A stretch of DNA of 64,000 nt from Maniola hyperantus (GCF_902806685.2 NC_048539.1:2058501-2122500), one strand, 5' to 3'. Shown: positions 20,871 to 31,516, counted from the stretch's first letter. Made by a program: numbers and translations. Notes: generated from the letters alone by a model not told the origin.

Positions 20871-20931
20871 GTTGGTTGAATCAACATATTAATCGCCATG
20901 AAGTAACACTTAATGATATTACTAGCTGATG

Positions 20932-21141
20932 CCCGCGACTTCATACGCGTGGATTTAGGTTTTTAAAAATCCCGTGGGAACTCTTTGATTTTCCGGGATA
21001 AAAAGTAGCCTAAGTATGTCACTCTCCAGGTCTTTATCTATACACATGCAAAAAATCACGTCAATCCGTTGCACCGTTGCGACGTGATTGAAGAACAAAC
21101 CAACAAACAAGCACACTTTCGCATTTATAATAAGGGTACCT
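20932..21141 (-). mobile_element. Hel-A1 Helitron-like element
   Basis: Starts CTAGCTGATGCCCGCGACTT on the plus strand (3' end of the element) preceded by A. The body is CCGGGATAAAAAGTAGCC and CCGTTGCGACGTGATTGAAG. The far end, TAATAAGGGTACC, lacks the last few bases of the 5' tip. Confidence 0.75.
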
Positions 21142-22190
21142 ACACGTGGAAACCTGGTAGGTATTCGATTAAGAGGGTCGTCTCACAACCTTTTTCTTTT
21201 CCGAAGAGCAAATGGAAATTATCGAAATACGTTATTGAAAATCCGTTTCTTCACTGAAAGGGAATTGTCGCGCTTTTCCTTAGATTCGATAAATTAATTT
21301 CTCCCCTGAAAGTTACTTTGAAGTTCTATCTTGAATTTTTTGCACAATCTTTGCAAAGTTTAGTAAAATCTTTGACTTTTAAAAAGTAGGGTTGGTGATA
21401 CTTAGTGTAAGTGTTATTACTAGAAAAAGTTGCTATCCGCAACTTGATCTGAGTAGATTTTAAGTTATTTAAATGTAAATATTTTTTTATAACATCAGAT
21501 TTTTATTTATTTACTAAATAACGCGCGACTACGTCCGCATGAGTTCAGTTAACTTAAAAATCCCTTGGCAACTTGTGCCATTTTCCGGAATTAAAAGCCT
21601 ATCCGCGAAACGTAAGCTAGAGGTATGTCCCTTTCAAAATCGGTTTTAAAGCGGGTGAGCCGTAAAAAGACCGACAGACAGACTTATTTTCTCATTTGTA
21701 TTATTAGTGTGGATTATAAGTTCGTTCGCTGTAACGAAAGTTGATTTGCGAACCAATCGCGTGGCAGTAGACTCCTTGTCACTGTAGCTCACTTCGTACC
21801 ACCAAATTCACCCACTGCGCTGGTCCAAGATGTATTTTTTTGTGACGCAAACCCCAAGTCATTATTATATAATATTGTAATGCATACAAATTCCCTCCAA
21901 ATTAACCAAAACACATTCCGTCTATCGTGTATTGATTTAGGGCTACACTCGATCATGATTACTTTAAGCTTTATTGCTGCTATCCTTAGAGTTCAAAATC
22001 GTATAGCCATTAATATATTTGTTGATTGTGGTGTAGGTAAACTGCGATACTACATCATTCTTCCTGTATCCGAAAACTAAAACATCCGTATCTACTAATT
22101 AAGGGTAAAGGCGGCCTGCAAATAGGAACATTGTGTGGGCTTTGTTTAATTAGTTTCTTTGGGAGTTCTCTACGTGAAAATATTCTCTAC
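21142..22190. other. Mostly unassigned; decayed Helitron-like relic
   Basis: 21522-21714 is a minus-strand, strongly diverged Helitron-like relic (GCGCGACTACGTCCGCATGA, ATTTTCCGGAATTAAAAGC, AAAAAGACCGACAGACAGAC). The rest is AT-rich with no gene seen. Confidence 0.4.
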
Positions 22191-22194
22191 ACAC

Positions 22195-22481
22195 TGTAGA
22201 GGTGCAACCTCTACCGTTACTTGGCTGGCAGCTATTAAGAAAACTTCGCAGCTGCCACACAACAATATTCAAATTTGGAACGCTGTGGAGAATCCTCCTG
22301 GTCACGCACGTTACATGATTCCACATTCCCTATCATCCGCTCGTCACGTCAACATCTTCTACCACTGTATTATATAAAGCTCGCGAGCCAGTCTGTATTG
22401 TACATAACATATCAATTGTAAAGTGTAAAATAAACATCATTATTTATGTAGCTGGTTCTTCATTGCAACCCTTCAGCTACA
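22195..22481 (+). mobile_element. Solo LTR (287 bp) with ACAC target duplication
   Basis: The segment starts TGTAGAGGTGCAACC and ends CTTCAGCTACA, giving inverted TGTAG...CTACA tips. It is flanked by ACAC on both sides (22191-22194, 22482-22485). A TATATAAA box (22371-22378) and a polyadenylation signal AATAAA (22429-22434) lie in the order expected of an LTR promoter and 3' processing site. No internal retrotransposon sequence is attached, so this is a solo LTR left by LTR-LTR recombination, of the Ty3/gypsy or Bel/Pao type. A 72-codon frame overlapping it is spurious. Confidence 0.75.
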
Positions 22482-22522
22482 ACACTACACTAGCATATAG
22501 GTAACTTACTTAAATCCTACTT

Positions 22523-22632
22523 ATACAGGTTGTAACCAGAACGCTAGCAAAAACTTAGCGTTATTGATATACTACTTAAGTTTCGATAAAGGGGAAACAT
22601 TGAGAATGTTTCCCATTTATCGAAACTGAAGT
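22523..22632. repeat. Repeat terminus and perfect-arm hairpin
   Basis: ACAGGTTGTAACCAGAACGC-TAGCAAAAAC (22526-22556) recurs inverted at about 55296-55325 and in part at 18900-18920, so it is the end of a dispersed repeat. 22574-22632 folds into a hairpin with 28-nt arms (AGTTTCGATAAAGGGGAAAC and inverse) and a 3-nt loop, with about two mismatches. Confidence 0.5.
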
Positions 22633-22954
22633 AGGTACCTACTATAGGTAGAACCTATTAAAGAAAAATTGCGAGGAACATAAACGTCTAGCCCAATCGC
22701 CATCAGACTTTTACCGGTATAATAACAATAGTTCAGGATATCTCACGTCCTTTGCGGAGTTCTTCAAGAATCTGTTAGCGGTCGATCGGCGATCTCGGAA
22801 AATTTGTTGCGATTCTTAGAGAAATTTTTCTAAAGCTTCGACCGTTTTATGATGGTTCAATTATCTACCAGTAGCAAGTTTTTCAGCTAAACTTTAGCTG
22901 ATGTTTTAACTTCAACTATAAAATTGCGCGACGTAACTAACGACCTACTTCAAA

Positions 22955-23207
22955 ATATATATAAAAGGAAAAGGTGACTGACTGACTGACTGAATGACTG
23001 ACTGAGTGACTGACTGATCTATCAACGCACAGCACAAACTACTGGACGGATCAAGCTGAAATTTGGCATGCAACTACATGGTGCAGACAGCTATTGACGT
23101 AGACATCCGCTAAGAAAGGATTTTTGAAAATTCAATCCCTATGGGGGTAAAATAGGGGTTCGAAATTTGTGTGGGTCAGGCGAACGAAGTCGCGAGCATA
23201 AGCTAGT
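22955..23207 (+). mobile_element. Hel-C Helitron-like element
   Basis: ATATATAAAAGGAAAAGG-TGACTGACTG start; 3' GAAGTCGCGAGCATAAGCTAG followed by T. The (GACT)n tract is long, and TGGTGCAGACAGC replaces part of the usual GCAGATAGC segment. Confidence 0.7.
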
Positions 23208-23639
23208 TTTATTATAAAAGCCCAAAAAAAATTAAAGAAGCTTAATGGTTGCGACTGTTTTATAGAAAAAAAATCTCGTCCAAAAAGCATTACACGGCTT
23301 AAGTTCAGCCTTGTTATTAATAGTGTTCAGGTGAAATATTTTAAATCTAGAAGATTGATAAATAATTTTACAAATAAAAATTTCATTGTACCTAATTATA
23401 GAAATTTTTTTCAGAATGTAAAAAATGTCTTAAACATAAAAAATAATTATAAAGTAAATAAAAATGGAAAATCTAGAAATATACAAAATACTCCATGCTC
23501 AGCAAGTAACTAGAAACTGTAGGATATCATAACATTTTACTGTACAAAACTTTATTTAGAAACCATAATAATATAACATTTTAGTATTTTAGGGATTTCA
23601 TTTTAAAGTTTTGGAAATTCCCTCGACGCCCGTAAAAAA

Positions 23640-24075
23640 GTTTCGTTATGAGGAATAAAATGTGAACATCAGCATTGGAGTATGTAATATTGTGCGGGAG
23701 GAGCTTGCAAAAATATTAGGCAAATTCTTCAAAGAAAACGAAAATAAAAAATTTAAAATTTACATTTCAAAAATATTTTATTTTCAGTGTAGGTACAGTA
23801 AGATGGCGATGGAAAGAATGCGTTATAAAATTAGGAGTGTGAAAATTCTGAAACAATTTAACTTTAGAAATACATAGTTTATTTATTTGTTAGTTGAACA
23901 ATCTTTACTATACAAACATACATTTAGTATTTTTTTCTCAAAAATACTTTTCCTAAACACTTCGCGCGCTTGATTTCGGTGAAAATCATCGTGCCTCTCA
24001 CCGTTCTTATACAATGTTAGGTGAAAAGCACGGGATAAGTTCGGTCGAGCGTACTTCACCTTAAAATCACTGCAC
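23640..24075 (-). mobile_element. Family F interior relic
   Basis: Matches the minus strand of the internal part of the family F element at 55617-56348. Shared stretches are TTAGTATTTTTTTCTCAAAA, GATTTCGGTGAAAATCATCG, TGCCTCTCACC and TACAATGTTAGGTGAAAAGC. The flanking arms are not recognisable. Short frames in it are not conserved. Confidence 0.45.
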
Positions 24076-24477
24076 CGTTAGACCCATGTGACATTCCAGT
24101 CAAGCGGTAACTATTTCATAGAATAAAAACTAACAATAAAAGAAATAACCAGATACCCCAAGTATTCGCTCGAACAACTTTATCCTTTATCCATTTTAAC
24201 AGAAAAGATAGTATTCTCTGTAGTCAATAACTACACAAATGTCCGGAGCCAACGGCGCGTTTAACAGCAGATAGAACTTGTAGACTTTTATTGAAATTCC
24301 TTACCTGTGCAACGCGGGCGTCCAGAATTGTTTTGTGGAACTACTTTTTAATATATTGGACAGGTGAAGTGGGTGCGGGAAGCTCTGGTGTGAAAAACAT
24401 TTGCCAACTCTTTTGGTTTAGTAGTGAAAAACTGCGTCCGATTATCCTTTAGATATTTGGGGTTCAACCTCGACAAC

Positions 24478-24720
24478 GTCTCGTGCTGGTCGCCTTAAAA
24501 TCTAAGGTTCTGGGTTCAGTTCTTAGCTACGACAATTTTGAAGTTTTCATTTCTAAACTCATTTAGGACTGGTCTAGGTTAGGTTTTGGTTATGGCTAGT
24601 TACCATTTAGCACCATACCAGCAAAACTGTGCCGCCAAGCGAATTAATGTTCCAATACGATGCGCGTAGAAGCTAGAAACCTAGACTGAGGTCTAGGTTG
24701 GAATGCATAGGTTGCTTTCT
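24478..24720 (+). mobile_element. SINE-B, strongly diverged
   Basis: The SINE-B order is retained: B-box-like GGGTTCAGTTC, then GGACTGGTCTAGG, GGCTAGTTACCA, GCCGCCAAGCGAATTAATGT, TCCAATACGATG. Many substitutions mark it as an old copy. Confidence 0.5.
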
Positions 24721-25129
24721 TTTAAGCAGATTGTTGTCAATCTCGCAATTAAAGAATCTGAAAAAAAAAAAATTATGGTACAGGTTTGTAGATGTGCTCA
24801 AAATATTCAAACACTGCACCCATTTACAAGTCACCATCTAATATCAGTTGCGACTTGCGGTTACCGAAATAATGAATTATTCACGAGACAAAGTGGGGCC
24901 AGGGTCAAGGGAAAGTGGCTGTTGAAAGGCAAAGCCCTTGTTTATAAAGCGCAAGATCCTAATGGAAGCGCTTCTTTTGTCTTTACTTATAAACAAAAAG
25001 ACTTTTATGCCGGCTAGACGCATTATAGTTTGTATTACTTTTGTTATATTTTTGTTTTACATAAGTTATAATATATTATCAATGGTTAACAAATAAACTA
25101 TTAATAAACTTAAATCTAAAAAAAAACAA
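24721..25129. other. Unassigned; 104-codon frame not called
   Basis: A frame at 24703-25017 starts inside the diverged SINE-B and ends with a basic C-terminus; I find no domain and treat it as chance. The rest is AT-rich. Confidence 0.35.
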
Positions 25130-25275
25130 CATTAAATTAAAACTAAAATAAATTAAATTAAATCTAAAACCTCGTCGAGACCACCGCATCGAGGCATTGT
25201 ACCCAAGATGCTGGCAGCATTACCCCTTTGGATGGCCAAACTAATTCTTTGACCAAGGTAGCTGCCAGTTTTACA
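25130..25275 (-). mobile_element. Probable LINE 3' end
   Basis: On the minus strand GGCAGCTACCTTGGTCAAAG leads into a short frame with ISLAIQRGNAASILGTMP and LDEVLDLI, followed by AAATTAAATTTATT-type AT-rich tail. This looks like the C-terminus and tail of a retrotransposon polyprotein; I cannot name the family with certainty. Confidence 0.4.
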
Positions 25276-25317
25276 TTAGAGGATTGTTATTTGAAATTAA
25301 TGGTTTTTTTTTTTGTT

Positions 25318-25400
25318 TTTATCGTTGCTGTATTTCGATGTTAATGAGACATGGTTCTAGCCCAATAGCAATTTTCGGGACTTGTATAATGAAAAATCTA
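25318..25400 (-). mobile_element. MITE-G partial copy
   Basis: Contains GATGTTAATGAGACATGG and AATAGCAATTTTCGGGACTT, the inverse of the left part of MITE-G (25664-25831). Confidence 0.5.
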
Positions 25401-25663
25401 TTTTTCTGCCATAGACAAAATGTCTTACAGAAAAATGCTATACATAAGAACTTCTTTGCGAAGAAGCTGTAAGGGTGCTGTAAATAAAAGTGCACTCAAC
25501 ACAATCTGGAAATCTATTGCCTCGTAACGTGTATGAATCAGCTTTATTTCACAATATTTGTGCCAGCTCCTCATTTCGACTCGTACGTGCTGTGAAATTA
25601 AAAATATAAGCGCTTTTTAGTTGCCTGTGACGATACAGAGACGATTTTTTCTTCATTTCGTAA

Positions 25664-25831
25664 TAAGTCTCGCAAATTGCTATTGCGCTGGAACCATGTC
25701 TCATTAACATCGAAAGGACGTCATTTTGACGTCAGCCGAAATAAAAATATACCATCAGGTCGAAACTTCAGTCTAGTGCTGACGTCATTAAAATGACAGC
25801 CACGTGCATTAGCAATTTGCGGGACTTATAC
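25664..25831 (+). mobile_element. MITE-G, complete short form
   Basis: The TIRs are TAAGTCTCGCAAATTGCTAT and inverse TAAGTCCCGCAAATTGCTAA. The interior contains two TGACGTCA octamers (the CREB/ATF consensus) within 90 bp. The same element, carrying a solo LTR, is at 45352-45749. Target duplication unclear, possibly TA. Confidence 0.6.
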
Positions 25832-26165
25832 AAACAGTAATTTAAAAAATTCAAAAAAAAACAACTGTCAAGTATTTTATAATCTTAAGTTTTCACTTAT
25901 GTCGGCATTTTTCACTCACTGGCAATTTTTTTCTTTTATAACTTTATAGTCTTCCCTCTTACTCGTTACAGAATCTGACGCTGTATAATATAGCACTTAG
26001 CACAGGTTTTACAAGCACCTTTTTACATCACGTACTCTTACAACCATGCAGGTACATGTTACATGGTATCGTAAGCATTCATTTGAATAAGCATTCACGG
26101 CACCCTGGAGGATCATGCTCATATCATTACATGTGTAAATTGTATGCAATTTGAATAAGAACAGT
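25832..26165. other. Unassigned AT-rich DNA
   Basis: No gene or repeat family recognised. Confidence 0.4.
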
Positions 26166-26175
26166 CAAACTTGTA

Positions 26176-26488
26176 TCATCATCATCATGATCAACCCATC
26201 ACCGGCTCACTACAGAGCACGGGTCTCCTCTCAGAGTGAGAAGGGTTTTGACCATAGTCTACCACGCTGGCCATGTGAAGATTGGTAGACTTCACACGCC
26301 TTTGAGAACATTATGGAGACCTCTCAGGCATGCAGGTTTCCTCACGATGTTTTCCTTCACCGTTAAAGCAAGTGATATTTAATTAATTGAAACGCACATA
26401 ACCCCGAAAAGTTAGAGGTGCGTGCCCGGGATCGAACCCCCGACCTCCGATTAGAAGGCGGACGTCCTAACCACTAGGCTATCACAGG
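26176..26488 (-). mobile_element. SINE-A, full length with 10-bp target duplication
   Basis: Reference copy for SINE-A, minus strand. The tRNA-like head has A box TAGCCTAGTGG and B box GGGGTTCGATCCC. The body has CACCTCTAACTTTTCGG, GCAAGTGATATTTAATTAAT on the plus strand and GAGGAAACCTGCATGCCTGA, and the tail is CATGATGATGATGATAC. Flanking CAAACTTGTA at 26166-26175 and 26489-26498 is the target duplication, direct evidence of retroposition. RNA polymerase III transcription from the A/B boxes is expected for the family. Confidence 0.85.
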
Positions 26489-26507
26489 CAAACTTGTACA
26501 TCTAAAT

Positions 26508-26836
26508 ATTAGTATAAAACGAAAAGGTGACTGACTGACTGATTGACTAATCTATCAACGCACAGCTTAAACTACTGGACGGTTCGGGCTGATTTTTTTT
26601 TTCCCACAAAAAAAAACACAATATTGGTTTCTTCGTGCCCGTAAGCGCTTGGCGGCTTGTCTGAGCACTGCACATTCCTCTGTCGTTAGTAGTCTAGTAT
26701 TTGGCATGCAGATAGCTATTATGACACTAGGCATCCGCTAAGAAAGTATTTTTGAAAGTTGAACCCCTAAGGGGATGAAATAGGGGTTTGAAATTTGTGT
26801 AGTCCACGCGGACGAAGTCGTGAGCTTATGCTAGTT
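26508..26836 (+). mobile_element. Hel-C with about 107-bp insertion
   Basis: Normal Hel-C until GGTTCGGGCTGA (26591), then TTTTTTTTTTCCCACAAAAA ... GTCGTTAGTAGTCTAGTA. It resumes at TTTGGCATGCAGATAGC (26700) and ends GAAGTCGTGAGCTTATGCTAG. The inserted sequence contains CGTGCCCGTAAGCGCTTGGC and is not otherwise seen in the window. Confidence 0.65.
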
Positions 26837-26914
26837 ATTTAGAGTAAGAATAGAGTCATTTTAACAGGTAATTTTTAAGTATCCAATGGACCTGAAGGAT
26901 ATCAACGGAACTTT

Positions 26915-27323
26915 ATTACTATAAGCCTCCGCTGTCCGTCCGTCCGGCTAATGGGCTGTACCCAGTGGCGTGCACAGGGTTTGAAGCCAGGGTATGCATT
27001 AGTTAAGTAGGAACCTGTTTACTGGCAGGTCATAATGAAAAATATGCATTGAGCTAAACAACTGGGGTAAGCAATGCATTTATGCCTCTATGACCTGCAC
27101 GCCACTGGCTGTACCTCATAAACCGTAGGTAGAAAGGTAGAGAGTTAAAATTTTCACTTAGTGTGTATTTCTATTGCCGCTATAACAACAAATAATAAAA
27201 AACAAAATGACAAGTTTCAAAATGGCCGCCATGCAAATAAAAAAAGTACATAGTGTTATAATATCTTGTACGATGGTAAGGAACCCTTCGTGTGCGAGTC
27301 CGACTCGCACCTGACCGATTTTT
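26915..27323 (+). mobile_element. Family B2 element carrying a MITE
   Basis: B2 is a distant relative of family B, with CCGCTGTCCGTCCGTCCGG, AAAATGGCCGCCATG and an end GTGCGAGTCCGACTCGCACC-TGACCGATTTTT that keeps the GCGAG...CTCGC hairpin. The minus-strand relative is at 40243-40478. It is interrupted at 26963-27107. Confidence 0.6.
26963..27107. mobile_element. 145-bp hAT-type MITE, 8-bp target duplication
   Basis: Starts CAGTGGCGTGCA and ends TGCACGCCACTG, a 12-bp perfect TIR. Flanked by GCTGTACC at 26955-26962 and 27108-27115. CAGTG-type tips plus an 8-bp duplication are the hAT signature. Removing the element and one duplication restores a continuous B2 sequence (GGGCTGTACCTCATAAACCG). 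Confidence 0.8.
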
Positions 27324-27598
27324 AATATAGAGCGATTGACAGACAAATATTGAGTAGACAACCTTTAGCAGAGCTCATGTATAATACGGTATTTGACAAC
27401 TAGTCAAATCAGTCACGCATACTTAGTATGAAATACTGGAATGTGACGTCAACTCATAATGACGTACATACTTTCTTGATTTAATCGATTATTTAAAATG
27501 ATGATTACACTTAAAAATAACAAATGACGTGGCTTTTGGATAGACCCTCTATTTTTTTCTGTCTTCTTTTATCTATTTATTCTTATTTCTTTTATCTT

Positions 27599-27960
27599 TG
27601 ACGACCTCCCTGGCGCAGTGGTGAGCGCTGTGGTCTTAAAAGTGGGAGGTCCCGGGTTCGATTCCTGGCAGGGGTTTGGAATTTTATAATTTCTAAATTT
27701 CTGGTCTGGTCTGGTGGGAGGCTTCGGCCGTGGCTAGTTACCACCCTACCGGCAAAGCCGTGCCGCCAAGCGATTTAGCGTTCCGGTACGATGCCGTGTA
27801 GAAACCAAAGGGGTATGGGTTTAATAAAAACTGCCATACCCCTTCCAGGTTAGCCCGCTATCATCTTGGACTGCATCATCACTTACCACCAGGTGAGATT
27901 GCGGTCAAGGGCTAACTTGTATCTGAATAAAATAAAAATAAAATAAAAAAATCTATTTTT
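27599..27960 (+). mobile_element. SINE-B, full length
   Basis: Reference copy for SINE-B. Head ACGACCTCCCTGGCGCAGTG with A box TGGCGCAGTGG and B box GGGTTCGATTCC. The body has CTGGTCTGGTGGGAGGCTTC, CCAAGCGATTTAGCG, ACTGCCATACCCC and TCACTTACCACCAGGTGAG. The tail is an (AAAATA)n run. tRNA-derived SINE; no protein. Confidence 0.8.
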
Positions 27961-28152
27961 ATTAATATCATAAGTATCGTGTTCTATTTCATGTTTTTTT
28001 TTTCAATATCTAAATGGAGACAACTTATTAGTCGTGTGTTGTAAATGCCCTCATGTATCAGCAGCATGCATTTGAACCCGACATTTTATTGGTATTGAAC
28101 AGAATTTATTCTGTACTAGACGTAGCATCCACTAGAATTATAGTTTTATAAT

Positions 28153-28345
28153 TTTTTTTACAAAAAAAAATAAAAACCGACTTCAATACCTAGTCACAAA
28201 CACTAAAAATTAAAAAATAATTTAATTTATTACCGAATATATTATGTATTCAATAGTTAATATAGTTCCATGACAATACTTTTTGGTGCCGGTGCCATCA
28301 TATTTTTATGAGACTCCACAAAGGCACCTCATTGGCACCGACCGA
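28153..28345. mobile_element. Half copy of foldback element H
   Basis: Left arm only of the element complete at 43107-43456: ATAAAAACCGACTTC, ATTTAATTTATTACCGAAT, ATATAGTTCCATGACAATAC, TTTTTGGTGCCGGTGCCA, then the loop and the first few bases of the right arm (ATTGGCACCGACC). Confidence 0.6.
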
Positions 28346-28357
28346 CATTTGAATTTT

Positions 28358-28560
28358 ATTTGATGCCTGCGACTTCGTACGCGTGGATTTAGGTTTCTTA
28401 AAATCCCGTGGGAACTCTTTGATTTTTCGGGATAAAAAGTAGCCTATGTCAGTCTCCAGGTCTTTATCTATACCCATGCAAAAAATCACGTCGTGATTCA
28501 AGGACAAACCAACAAACAAACACACTTTCGCATTTACTGCAAATAAGGGTACCTACCTAC
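28358..28560 (-). mobile_element. Hel-A1, 3' tip lost
   Basis: TGATGCCTGCGACTTCGTAC ... GGGATAAAAAGTAGCCTATG ... GACAAACCAACAAACAAACA, with the terminal CTAG missing where it abuts element H. Confidence 0.65.
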
Positions 28561-28919
28561 TGATTTTAGTTTTAGTTTTAATAATTTTAGACATTACAAT
28601 TGAAAATTATATAACCAGTGTATTCACAAGCTTATTTCGATTCGTACTTAGTTTAATAAAACAAGGCAAGTTAATAAATAATAACTGTAATTATGCCACA
28701 AGTTATAAAGAACAGTTAATCTTACGTAGAATACTAATGAAGAGGCCGTGCATTTAAACCGTAAAAATGTCAAGTATTTTGCGAAATTGATTATATTTCC
28801 CGCAGTCTACGTAATTCTAATTCAGGTGGCACCAACTGTAAATTAATGTTATACTGGGAATAATAAATACTTTCTTGGTGTTATTCCAGGGTTGGAATAG
28901 TCCGTTTTTGAATAAAAAA

Positions 28920-29239
28920 TGAGGGTTCCGTACTAGAGTAGTATTTTTTCGACATTTTGCACGATATAATTCAAAACCTATGATGCATAAAAATAAATAA
29001 AAATCTGTTTTAGAATGTACAGGTGAAGATCTTTTATATGATACCCCACTTGATATAGTCACTCACTTCGAAAGTTGAAAATACTAATTATTAGTTCATG
29101 ACCACAATTTAATTTTTTTTGTGTGATCTAACCCTAAATTCACGGTTTTCAGATTTTTCCCCAAATGTCAGCTATAAGATCTACCTACCTGCCAAATTTT
29201 ATGATTCTAGGTCAACGGGAAGTACCCTGTAGGTTTCTT

Positions 29240-29276
<37 letters not shown>

Positions 29277-29330
29277 CAAATTGATCCTATAAGGGTTCCG
29301 TTTTTCCTTTTGAGGTACGGAACCCTAAAA
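28920..29330 (-). mobile_element. Family B element
   Basis: Minus-strand copy from GAGGGTTCCGTACTAGAGT to GAGGTACGGAACCCTAAAA, with a (GACA)n tract of about ten units (29238-29276). The CACTTGGCCGG end is lost at 28920. Confidence 0.75.
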
Positions 29331-29735
29331 ACCGGCCAAATGGAGTCAGGCTCGCGCACCGATGGTTCTGTACTGCAGTCGTATTTTATCGTCATTTTGC
29401 ACGATAAATCAAAAACACAAAAATAATTAAAAATCTGTTTTAGAATGTACAGGTAACCTTTCATATTATGATACCCCACTTGGTACAGTAATCGTACTTT
29501 ATAAGTTGAAAATACTAATTATTTGTTCAAAACACTTTTTGATTATTTTTTTGTGATGTGACCACAAATTCACGGTTTTCAAAATTTTTCACCTAATATC
29601 TGCTATAAGACCTACCTAACTGCCAAATTTCATGATTCTAGGTCAACGAGAAGTACCCTGTAAATTTCAGCCCGATCCGTCCAGTAATTTGAGCTTTGCG
29701 TTGATATATTATATCAGTCAGTCAGCTAGACTAGC
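29329..29735 (-). mobile_element. Family B fragment fused to Hel-C 5' half
   Basis: 29329-29664 is family B (AAAACCGGCCAAATGGAGTC ... GGTCAACGAGAAGTACCCTG). It changes at 29665 to minus-strand Hel-C (ATTTCAGCCCGATCCGTCCA, GCGTTGATA, CAGTCAGTCAGC). It mirrors the B/C chimera at 16515-16695. Confidence 0.55.
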
Positions 29736-29738
29736 TGA

Positions 29739-30006
29739 TGCCTGCGACTTCGTCCGCGTGGAATTAGGTTTTTTAAAAATCCCGTGGGAACTCTTTGATT
29801 TTTCGGGATAAAGGACAAACCAACAAACCAACAAACCAACAAGCAAACACACTTTCGCATTTATAATATGGATACCGGTGTCACTCAGGAATAATGTAGC
29901 TTTCTATTGGTGAAAGAATTTTCAAAATCGGTTCAGTAGTTCCAGATATTACTTCCTACAAACAAACTTACAAACTTAACGTCTTTATAATATTAGTATA
30001 TCTAGA
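29739..30006 (-). mobile_element. Short Hel-A1 plus a related 5' module
   Basis: 29739-29875 is Hel-A1 with its centre deleted: GGGATAAAGGACAAACC joins two normally distant parts. 29876-30006 has TTCAAAATCGGTTCAGTAGT and ACTTAACGTCTTTATAATAT, the 5' part of yet another Helitron-like variant. Confidence 0.6.
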
Positions 30007-30019
30007 TGAATTATGTGGC

Positions 30020-30185
30020 GACATCATCATCAGCCTGTGGACGTCCACTGTTGGACATAGGCCTTCCCTAAAGAGCGTCACTACACTCGGTCTTCAGCCT
30101 TCCTCATCCAGCCATTTCCCACCAGCCTCTTTATATCCTCGGTCCATCGTGCTGGAGGGCGACAACCCTAGTAAAAATCAAGAAG
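30020..30185 (-). mobile_element. RTE-clade LINE 3' end fragment (second subfamily)
   Basis: Minus-strand frame with WTEDIKRLVGNGWMRKAEDR and GKAYVQQWTSTG, the typical RTE C-terminus, ending in GATGATGATG. It contains two internal stop codons. It differs from the subfamily at 14425 and 42095. Confidence 0.7.
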
Positions 30186-30486
30186 GGGTTCTCGGTCCGG
30201 TGCACGCCACTTTGAAATTCATCATAATAGCGTAGTCGGTAAGTACACAAAGGGAATAGGAAATACGATAATTACTGCCAACTACTTTGCGAACATAGTT
30301 CCATTTGTGTCGACATGGACCGATTTATATAACAAAGTGATAAAGCCGCATTTCCCCTGAAGCGGAGCTGGACGGAGTGGAGCGGAGAAAAGCATAGAAA
30401 AGTGGCAAGTGATTCCATTGAAGCTGATCGGGGCGGAGTGGCGAAGTGTGTGTATTTTTTTTTTAATGTTTTTATTGAATTCATTT
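30186..30486. other. Unassigned
   Basis: 30350-30440 has GCGGAGCTGGACGGAGTGGA-type purine-rich repeats; no gene or known repeat. Confidence 0.35.
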
Positions 30487-30677
30487 CAAGAGCCTCAATA
30501 GCTCAACTGGTATAGGAGTGGCCTGAAAACCGAAAGGTCGACGGTTCAAACCCCGCCCGTTGCACTATTGTCGTACCTACTCCTAGCACAAGCCTGACGC
30601 TTAATTGGAGAGGAAAGGGGAATATTAGTCATTTAACATGGCTAATATTCTTTATTAAAAAAAAAAAAAAAAAACCA
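30487..30677 (+). mobile_element. SINE-C
   Basis: AGAGCCTCAATAGCTCAACT-GG head with A box TAGCTCAACTGG and B box GGTTCAAACCCC. The body has GTACCTACTCCTAGCACAAG and GGGGAATATTAGTCATTTAA, and the tail is a poly-A run of about 17. tRNA-derived SINE of a third family. Confidence 0.75.
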
Positions 30678-30735
30678 AAATTGTAGATAGAATTGGAAAT
30701 GCTTATCTCTAAATAGAGATTTCATCCAGCTTAGT
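30678..30735 (-). mobile_element. LINE-type 3' tail fragment
   Basis: Same GAAATCTCTATTTAGAGATA-AGCATTTCC block (minus) as 18922-19035. Confidence 0.4.
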
Positions 30736-31164
30736 AGAATTTCAACAATTATAAAATGAATGCAAGAATCCTTACTTTAATATTATATGATCGTATATAC
30801 AAAAAGATATATATCATAATATAGGGTATGTTCAGCCTTTGACGAGATTATTCAAAAAGCCTAAACTAATCCTACGATCACATGCAAGGACACGCTTAGC
30901 TTCGTTTCGGAATAGTAATCATATTTATATTCAAGAGGAAAGCCTATATATTAGGAATTATTTAATTCTACATGAAGGTTTTTTCCACCCACTTTATATA
31001 AATAAAGTAGGTAAGTCTTTATTCATTCTAGAAATCTACAATATTATTACTAATAATAATAATAATTTAAACATATTTTCCGAGAATAATCGTGTGAGCC
31101 TAGTAGCTGTTACAATGTCGGGCCACTTTCGGGCGGTCAGGAGATCGATTCTAGGAAGAAATTA
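30736..31164. other. Unassigned AT-rich DNA
   Basis: A 108-codon frame (30839-31165) has no recognisable domain and ends in SINE-like GGCGGTCAGGAGATCGATTC; not called. (AAT)n run near 31045. Confidence 0.35.
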
Positions 31165-31516
31165 AATATCAATTTTTTTATTTTTTTATTCAGATACAAG
31201 TTAGCCCTTGACTGCAATCTCACCTGATGGTAAGTGATGATGCAGTCTAAGATGATAGCGGGCTAACCTGGAAGGGATATGGCAGTTTTTATTAAACCCG
31301 TACCCCTTTGGTTTCTACACGGCATCGTACCGGAACGCTAAATCGCTTGGCGGCACGGCTTTGCCGGTAGGGTGGTAACTAGCCACGGCCGAAGCCTCCC
31401 ACCAGACCAGACCAGAAATTTAGAAATTATAAAATTCCAAACCCCTGCCAGGAATCGAACCCGGGACCTCCCACTAATAAGACCACAGCGCTCACGACTG
31501 CGCCAGGGAGGTCGTC
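31165..31516 (-). mobile_element. SINE-B, full length
   Basis: Minus-strand copy from the (AAAAATA)-type tail to GGCGCAGTCGTGAGCGC in the head. A and B boxes are intact apart from one change in the A box. Very similar to 27599-27960. Confidence 0.8.

Noticed and set aside
22574..22632. microRNA precursor
   Set aside because: Perfect-type arms with a loop of about 3 nt are a poor Dicer substrate, and the hairpin sits next to a dispersed-repeat terminus.
24703..25017. 104-codon frame ending in a basic segment
   Set aside because: It begins inside a diverged SINE-B and no domain or splice context supports it.
26400..26488. tRNA gene on the minus strand
   Set aside because: A and B boxes are present but it is the head of a full SINE with a (ATG)n tail and a 10-bp target duplication. 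The same applies to the heads at 27599, 30487, 31165, 31661 and 10325.
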